Assembly (NCBI GenBank): GCA_002633025.1 | Contig: NMRB01000610.1 | Coordinates: forward strand, 228,243-292,242 | DNA length: 64,000 bases | Reading direction: 5' to 3' | Source: Notospermus geniculatus | Taxonomy: Eukaryota > Nemertea > Pilidiophora > Heteronemertea > Lineidae | In this document: in pieces, positions 58,601-64,000 of the stretch | Layout of the letters: the number at the start of each line of letters is the position of its first letter | How positions within the stretch are numbered: position 1 is the first letter of the stretch | The notes under the pieces: generated by a model | The model's input: only the letters and a program-made list of their open reading frames with translations | Database searches by the model: none | What the model was told of the DNA's origin: nothing | Translations under genes and position numbers: made by a program

Positions 58601-60820
58601 TCATTCTGGTGGATGACCACAGTGTCTATGGTTACCTACAGGAGCAACTGGTCGAATATGTCAAATACCTACCCAAAGTAAGCTACGGACTGAATTCAGA
58701 GGTCATTGAAATAACTCCGCAACGTACGAAAATGCGATGCAAGATTCCTTCGTCTTGAATTGTCCCCGGTGTAACGTTTTTGAGCGTTCCCCATCTGCGA
58801 GTGTTCCCCTGCTATTGTCTGACGGAATAAGCCGCGACTCGACAATGGAGGACACACAGAGAAACGTGTCGATCTATCTGCCAGTGTTTCCAGAACAATA
58901 GGGGGAACACTGACCCACGAAAACACAGAAAAACTTTGCACCTGGTCTATTTTGCCAAGAACTAGAATTACAGGGGGCACCACTGTCAAAGCATACTGAC
59001 GTAAAATTTAATTTGCATATTCACCTGCAGGTCAAATTGATTCGCACGCCAGCCAGGATTGGCCTAATCAAAGCGAGGCTGATGGGTATGGAGCATGCGT
59101 CAGGTGACGTCATTATGTTCCAAGATGCGCACACCGAATGTAACGCGGGCTGGTTGGAGCCTCTCCTGGCAGAGTTACAGTTGAACCCCAAGGCGGTTGT
59201 TCAGCCACATATCGATAGAATTGACCCGTGGTCATTGGAGTACAGAAACGACATGGAATGGTATCCTATTGGGGCATTTGGGTGGGACCTACGGTAAGAG
59301 GGCGCAACTCTGAAACGGTTAGATGAAGTACGGAAGTATAAAGGTATACGGACCGCCAGTTTAGGGTAGGGACACACCTAACGCGATTCGTCGACGCATA
59401 CGGCAACGCCTTTGTTATTTTCCGCCGCACTGCACGCAAACAAAGGTTTTGACGCATGCGTCGCCCTATCGCATGCGAATCGCGTTAGGTGTGTCCCTAC
59501 CCTTACAAAGGCTTCACAGTCGCGAAGCCTTTTCCGGCGTGTCCGTAAACGTATACCTCAATGTAATCGCAGCCTTATAAATAGGGATTTTTGGCAAGGT
59601 TCCGTATCGTTGACCCGTGTCATGCAGGTATGACGTGGCAAGGTTCCGTATCGTTGACCCGTGTCACGCACGTATGACGTACGAGCTAATGCATTTTCTG
59701 TCAAAATCATGTACTCATACGTGACACGGATCGACGATACGGAGCCTTGCCAGAAGTCCACATCATGATATCATCCTATTTTTGCATAGTTTTCCAAGTG
59801 GTTCGAAATTCACGGTGTTCTGTACATGTAATTTTCTTTTTTTTCAGTTTTGCCTGGCTTGCTGTTCCAATTCACGAACACCGCCGGATCAAATCAAATC
59901 CTGCGAGAGCAACGCGAAGCCCTACCTTGGTTGGCTGCGCTCTTGCAGCCGACAAAAACAATTTTCTTTCCACGGGATCGTTTGACACCGGCTTGAAAAT
60001 TTGGGGCGGGGAAAACCTGGAACTGTCCTTCAGAACCTGGATGTGCGGCGGTGAAGTCCTTACGGTGCCGTGCTCGCGTATCGGCCACGTTTTCAAAGTT
60101 CAGACTTACGGTTTTGAGGGCGAAAAGGCGAAAGTCGTGAAACGGAACTCAATGCGCGTGGCGGAAGTATGGATGGGGGACTACAAACGTTTCTTCTACG
60201 CCGCCACGTCAGAAACGGAAGTACCACTAGAGGATGCTGGGAAGGATTCGATTCAGGAACGGAAGCAGCTCAAAGAAAAAATGCAGTGCAATGACTTCGA
60301 TTGGTATTTAAACACTGTTTTCCCGGACTTGCAGAAGCCCACAGATGACGCCACCTTATATGGTGACGTCACGAATACTCATAGTGACGTCTGCTTAAAA
60401 CCGGACCCCAAAACAAATTACGTCATTCTCACCGGCGAGTGTTATACCTTTCGAATTCAACCTGCTTATGAGTTTTATATTGACCTCGATTTTCGGTTTA
60501 GGTACCGCAAGACGTGCGTCGACTTCGGCGATAATTTACTTCTAAGGATAGTGAACTGCGACGACGTGAACTCAAACCGTAGTTGGTCGTTGTGGTTGTC
60601 GTCTTCTAGTAAACGAAGTGGGAAAATCGTCGCTACAACCGTGGAAGGGGGCGGTATGAGCGAGTATTGTCTAACGCACGTTACAAACGTGATTGAACCC
60701 TATAATGGGGAACAAATGCCTCAAATGAACCAATGCCGAGAGAAGAGTAAATTTCAGACTTGGGCATTTATGTATCACATGGACCAGAAAACACTGAAAC
60801 AATTCAAAGCGTCCTCTTGA
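55615..60820 (+). CDS. Polypeptide N-acetylgalactosaminyltransferase, copy 2 (complete, five exons)
   Basis: Exons 55615-55927, 56661-56863, 58483-58677, 59031-59293 and 59848-60820 have exactly the same lengths and phases as copy 1 (313, 203, 195, 263, 973 nt) and encode 648 residues. All catalytic signatures are kept: DAH at 269-271, WGGENLE at 377-383, PCSRIGHVF at 399-407. About 16 residues differ from copy 1: seven in the 104-residue anchor/stem exon, two in exon 2, none in exons 3 and 4, seven in the last exon. Changes there include Arg to Trp in the lectin domain (SWSLWL) and Ser to Thr in FQTWAF, which modifies a QxW-like motif. The exon 4 donor is the stronger GTAAGA, without the MITE seen in copy 1. 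No frameshift or stop was found, so both genes look functional unless they are alleles of one gene. Confidence 0.93.
56318..56480 (-). mobile_element. TIR element (GTGTAACGTCGATCAGTGTTCC), copy 2 only
   Basis: Inserted in the TIR element corresponding to 38,716-38,878. Its sequence (CAGTGTTCCCC, CAACAATAACCATTCTAGGC) is the inverse of the unit at about 31,635-31,790 and 49,575-49,730, so this family is mobile between these sites. Confidence 0.85.
57120..58159. mobile_element. 1-kb stack of at least four MITEs at one intron site, copy 2 only
   Basis: Copy 1 has an uninterrupted site at about 39,524-39,530. Here an outer element (57,122-57,921, ends AGCCTAGGTCACACTGTGGC and inverse) contains one MITE (57,149-57,282, GGCTGATTCATACTCC...GAGTATGAATCAGCC) and another (57,355-57,825, CTTACACTACATA...TAGTGTAAACAGGG, rich in CCCGGG words). 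Immediately after it follows a further MITE (57,922-58,158, GCGCACACGAGCGATTTT...GTCGCTCGTGTGCGCC). Confidence 0.85.
58297..58460. mobile_element. Family A MITE, copy 2 only
   Basis: Full-length copy just upstream of transferase exon 3, 23 bases from the acceptor at 58,482. It is absent at the corresponding site of copy 1 (about 39,655). Confidence 0.9.
58766..58946. mobile_element. ~180-bp inverted-repeat element, copy 2 only
   Basis: Imperfect ends CGGTGTAACGTTTTTGAGCG and ...GTTTTTCTGTG-type inverse, internal CTATTGT words. It is related to the GTTACACC / CAGTGTTCCCC family. It interrupts the intron 3 sequence that is continuous in copy 1 at about 39,963. Confidence 0.7.
59364..59502. mobile_element. 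139-bp MITE with TTA target duplication, copy 2 only
   Basis: The ends GGGTAGGGACACACCTAACG and its inverse are perfect. TTA lies on both sides and a single TTA in copy 1 (about 40,517-40,520). Confidence 0.92.
59590..59753. mobile_element. TIR element (GGCAAGGTTCCGTATCG), copy 2 only
   Basis: Left GGCAAGGTTCCGTATCG pairs with CGATACGGAGCCTTGCC. The left arm is duplicated in tandem (about 46-bp period at 59,592-59,683). Confidence 0.8.
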
Positions 60821-60825
60821 ATAAA
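60820..60825 (+). terminator. Poly(A) signal AATAAA overlapping the stop codon, copy 2
   Basis: Same arrangement as copy 1: TGA at 60,818-60,820 shares its last base with AATAAA. Confidence 0.5.
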
Positions 60826-61160
60826 ACTGTAAAGTTATACATGTACATAGACTTTATTATCGTTTTTCCTGGACTCTATGCTGCGGTTTATTGGCAGAAC
60901 CAAGAACTGGGTAATGGTACCCACGGCCCCCCGTGACAACGACCATCCACGCGCAGAAAGAGATACTTGAGATTCGAATTTGCCCACTCAAAATCGTCCA
61001 CGCTGAACACCAGAACCCTATTTCAACATTTTCAAATATCCTATTAGATCAATTGTCGGACATCGTTCGCTGATCCGTATCTTCGTTTGAGAGGTGTGAA
61101 TTTAGTACCGTCGTCCCCGTCTGTTGTATGACGAGCGGTTATTCTGAAATACGACGCGCC

Positions 61161-61328
61161 GGTGTGACAGGAATCAAAGTACGCCAGGAATCAAAGTCCG
61201 GTCCTATTGTTCAGCGATGGATTAGGACATATGGCTAGAGAGACCACGACCATTCGGATATAACCTTACAATAGCGGGCTATTGTTTAGCGGACTTGCAT
61301 TCCTAGGACGTTGATTCCTGTCACACCT
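61161..61328. mobile_element. TIR element (GGTGTGACAGGAATCAA), copy 2
   Basis: Equivalent of 42,347-42,515. Confidence 0.85.
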
Positions 61329-61625
61329 GTCTTACGCAAAAAATGAAGATAGCAGAAAGATACCGACAAGAAAGACAAGTCAATTGACGTATGGTATGTC
61401 AAATTTGACCCAGCCGTTGCGGAGATATCGGCTGAAAACCTCGCGCCACTGGGATGTGGAATCAAGTGTAGGAAAGTAGGCATGATGAACGGCACCGTCG
61501 ATTAGCGATCGGAGAGGCTTACCTTTCTTTTTTGAGTTCGCCTGTATTCTTGGAGCCTTTTCTTCAGTGCTGCATAATTATTTAGAAGCAATGCGTTTAA
61601 AGTAAACAAATGGACAAGAGGGGGT

Positions 61626-62740
61626 TAGCAACTCGTCAAACGGATGAAAGATTATCATCAACAGCGGAGTGGGGTAAAATTCCACCGTGGGTAACTTCTT
61701 CTTGACGCCATGTTCCCGGAACGCCGCGACGCGGCGAATCTGCGAAGCAATCTGACGTCAAAAGTGGAACGCTGCTGTGATATGGTTATGTAAATAATTT
61801 TTCGAGAATGACTAAAAATGGGCTGTACTTCGCAACTAAGGCGCGTTTGAGGCTGGAACGCATGGGGAACGATGAAGACCGTAAAGACTGAAGTTTGAGA
61901 CGTGGAATTGAGTAAGCAGAGCGTGAAATTATTATTTGCGGGCCTAATTTAGGTTTGGTGTATACGTCACACAACGCCGCCGACTTGCGCGCCGCCGCCT
62001 GGTTACCAAATTCAAATTCAAATTCAGTCACAGGAGTTTGTCAAAATTGAGACAGCCTCGTCCCAAGGTGTAGTCACAGGAGTTCGTCTACAACACTGAG
62101 ATTTAGTATGTATGCATCCCCTCTGTACTGTAATATACAGTCTGTACACCCGAACCATGGAGAGGTAGGCCTAGGCCTACACCCCTCCATGGTTCGGGTG
62201 TCCATCGTTCATGTCATTATTGTATGCCAAAGCCACTGTCTGTTGTCGACGTTATTGGCCTATACTCATTAGGCCTACATGTATGTAGGCCTATCTCAAG
62301 CCGCCCGGCTGAACCAACAATCGACAATGACTGGTTCCGATTCCTCTGGGTCAGGTAGGCCTACAGTAATACCTTGATTATTATTGTCGATTCCACTTCA
62401 GATGTAAGGCCTACGTGACGTTATTGCGCGCGTTAGCATTTTCGGTTCGTAGGTGACCGATCATTCTGTGTCAGAACAACTACCACCAGTGTGAAGGATG
62501 GCCTCCTTTCCACCTCCAGGAGATTCGTTGCGCATAGTTCCACTATCAGTTCAGAGATGGCGACACCATTCGCCGATCACCGACAGGAAACGTGCTTCTT
62601 ATTTCGTATTAGGCCAACAGATAATCGAACGTAACATTCACATTTAGGCCTATCATAACTGAATGACACCTCGTCAAAATGACACTCTTTCCTGCAGACT
62701 GGAGATGGCCAAGACTGCAACCTTATCATAAAGAAGTAGG
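61626..62740. other. Copy 2-specific ~1.1-kb stretch
   Basis: It replaces about 160 bases of copy 1 (42,812-42,975). It is rich in AGGCCTA words and includes a near-perfect palindrome at 62,146-62,201. No gene was recognised. Confidence 0.6.
62146..62201. repeat. 56-bp near-perfect palindrome
   Basis: ACACCCGAACCATGGAGAGG and CCTCCATGGTTCGGGTGT pair around a GGCCTAGGCC core. Confidence 0.8.
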
Positions 62741-63026
62741 ATCCATTTATAGAAGCCCTGTACAACGACAACGTACCGTAATATGCAACTTTGGTTTTCT
62801 TCTTAGTCTTTGCAACGAAAAATAACAGAAATGAATCAGTCTGGTATCGTCGTTCAGTTACAGCAGTGATCTCGCGATGGCGACCAAATATTTGACACTG
62901 CTGCCACCTATAAAATGGCGATGTCACTACGCAACATGGGGCGGATCTTCCCTGCCTGGCGGACGAATAATGCCGTTTCCTAACTACTAGATTTATTACA
63001 TGCAGTGTACAATCATAATGGATGAA

Positions 63027-63357
63027 GACTCTCCCGACGCATCTTCGATGATCGAAGGCCGATCTGCTCACCACTACGTTACACCGCGCATCACCCTTCG
63101 ATAAAGTGACCGGTCCACGGCGTATCTGCCGCCTCGAGAAGAAGAGGCCAATCAGAATCGGTGTTGTAAAATTTGAATCGTGGTACAAAGAGTTGTAGCC
63201 GAAGACCCGATATAAAGTGTCATATGATTGGTCGACCGATAAAGTTGGCATGGTGCCAAGATACGCCGCCGACTGGTGTATTTCTCGAAGGGTGATGTGC
63301 GATGTAACGCAGTGGAGAGCAGATCGGCCTTCGATTACCGAAGATGTCCCCACGAGG
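63027..63357. mobile_element. ~330-bp TIR element (CATCTTCGATGATCGAAGGC), copy 2
   Basis: Equivalent of 43,252-43,582. Confidence 0.8.
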
Positions 63358-63503
63358 CGGGTTTTCTGAGGAAGGGGCGCCGACACAGCAACTTACCATC
63401 TTCGTTCGACGCCACTCGGCCGAAGAACGCGCTACAGAGGTATTAAAAGGGTAACGCATTAAAATAGAGCCCAAAGCCAACTGAGTTGAAGTCGATGGTT
63501 ATA

Positions 63504-63650
63504 CACAGGGTGGCCCCCAAAAAACGCAACCGCATACTTCCCACTCAAATAGCACCCACATAATTGGTATGGATGGATGGATGGATAATCTTCTCAGAAG
63601 CAAAATGAGGCCACGATTGTCCGATTCGGTTTGGCGGAAATACCGCTCAT
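63504..63650 (+). mobile_element. Family G repeat, copy 2
   Basis: Equivalent of 43,752-43,900, with an internal deletion that removes about 35 bases near GATTCGGTT. Confidence 0.65.
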
Positions 63651-63867
63651 AAGATACTAACAGAAATTACGAGTATAAAAAACCGTTACTCACAAACTCC
63701 TTTGGCCTTTAATCTTTTCAATGCCTGAAAGCTATTCTTGTAGAGGCGTCTTACTGAAAAGTTATAGGGCCATATTCATAAAGGGTGTTTAAGACTTAGA
63801 CGCGTGTAACTTCACCAAATGCACACGCACTTCCACCATGCATTTGACGAAGTTACACGCGTCTTAA

Positions 63868-64000
63868 GCCCCTTTTCCACTAGCACAATTTAGGCCTCTT
63901 TTACACTACGTGTTTTCAACCGTGCTCGACCCGGGTCGAGCACGGCACGGCAAAAAAGGTAATAGTGTAAATGGGTTGGCACGGCACAACTGGGCTCGGC
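63868..64000. mobile_element. Left part of an element truncated by the window end
   Basis: Copy 2 departs from copy 1 after a TTA (AGCCCCTTTTCCAC follows). An internal palindrome GTGCTCGACCCGGGTCGAGC and a nested start (CTTTTACACTACGTG) are visible. The other end lies outside. Confidence 0.5.

Larger units (their letters stand above)
44668..63868 (+). repeat. Long direct repeat, copy 2 (at least 19.2 kb)
   Basis: Second copy of the 27,105-44,192 segment, with its own complete GalNAc-transferase gene. It is longer because of copy 2-only insertions at 47,957, 52,077, 56,318, 57,120, 58,297, 58,766, 59,364, 59,590 and a ~1.1-kb replacement at 61,626-62,740. The alignment is interrupted at 63,868 by what looks like another insertion at a TTA, so the true end lies beyond the window. 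Confidence 0.9.

Noticed and set aside
62577-63386. Long minus-strand open frame (269 codons) in copy 2, with pieces in copy 1 (43,132-43,700)
   Set aside because: It runs across inverted arms of a TIR element, is broken in copy 1, and shows no domain, splice logic or recognisable composition.

Overview
This window is eukaryotic, intron-rich and very dense in short inverted-repeat DNA elements. It most likely comes from an invertebrate deuterostome such as an amphioxus, hemichordate or echinoderm. The gene content supports this: a complement factor B-like protease, a PRDM12 orthologue and a pair of GalNAc-transferases. So does the repeat texture of tRNA-derived SINEs, many MITEs, and very frequent TACATGTA and TAGGCCTA octamers. 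I cannot name the species. All exon models below were built by hand from reading frame, splice sites and phase continuity.

Layout: (1) 1,220-6,656, plus strand: nine exons of a von Willebrand A domain plus trypsin-like serine protease gene resembling complement factor B/C2. The 5' end lies off the window. (2) 8,110-17,174, minus strand: five exons of a PRDM12 orthologue (PR/SET domain plus three C2H2 zinc fingers). The N-terminal exon was not found. (3) 17.2-27.1 kb: no gene recognised; MITEs, a 42-bp minisatellite, a SINE and possible conserved non-coding blocks. (4) 27.1-44.2 kb and 44.7-63.9 kb: two long direct copies of one segment, each carrying a complete five-exon polypeptide N-acetylgalactosaminyltransferase gene (37,876-42,008 and 55,615-60,820; 648 residues each). 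The copies differ by scattered substitutions and many presence/absence differences of small transposons. A 478-base N gap lies in the second copy. They are either a true tandem duplication or two haplotypes of one locus joined by the assembler.

The genes do not form an evident pathway. The protease would act in extracellular immunity, PRDM12 in the nucleus during neuronal specification, and the transferases in Golgi mucin-type O-glycosylation.

The most unusual signal is recurrent and visible at base level. Comparing the two copies, at least eleven sites differ by exactly TA versus TACATGTA, a 6-bp insertion. This is the shape expected of an excision scar left by a TA-targeting (Tc1/mariner-like) element with CA...TG ends, and one TA-flanked element with such ends is present at 25,259-25,652. 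A second octamer, TAGGCCTA, fits the GG...CC ends of another TA-flanked family here. Other highlights are a MITE inserted inside a splice donor of the first transferase copy, where the TAA target duplication restores GTAA; a 1,170-base block identical between otherwise diverged copies; and a 1-kb stack of nested MITEs at one intron position.
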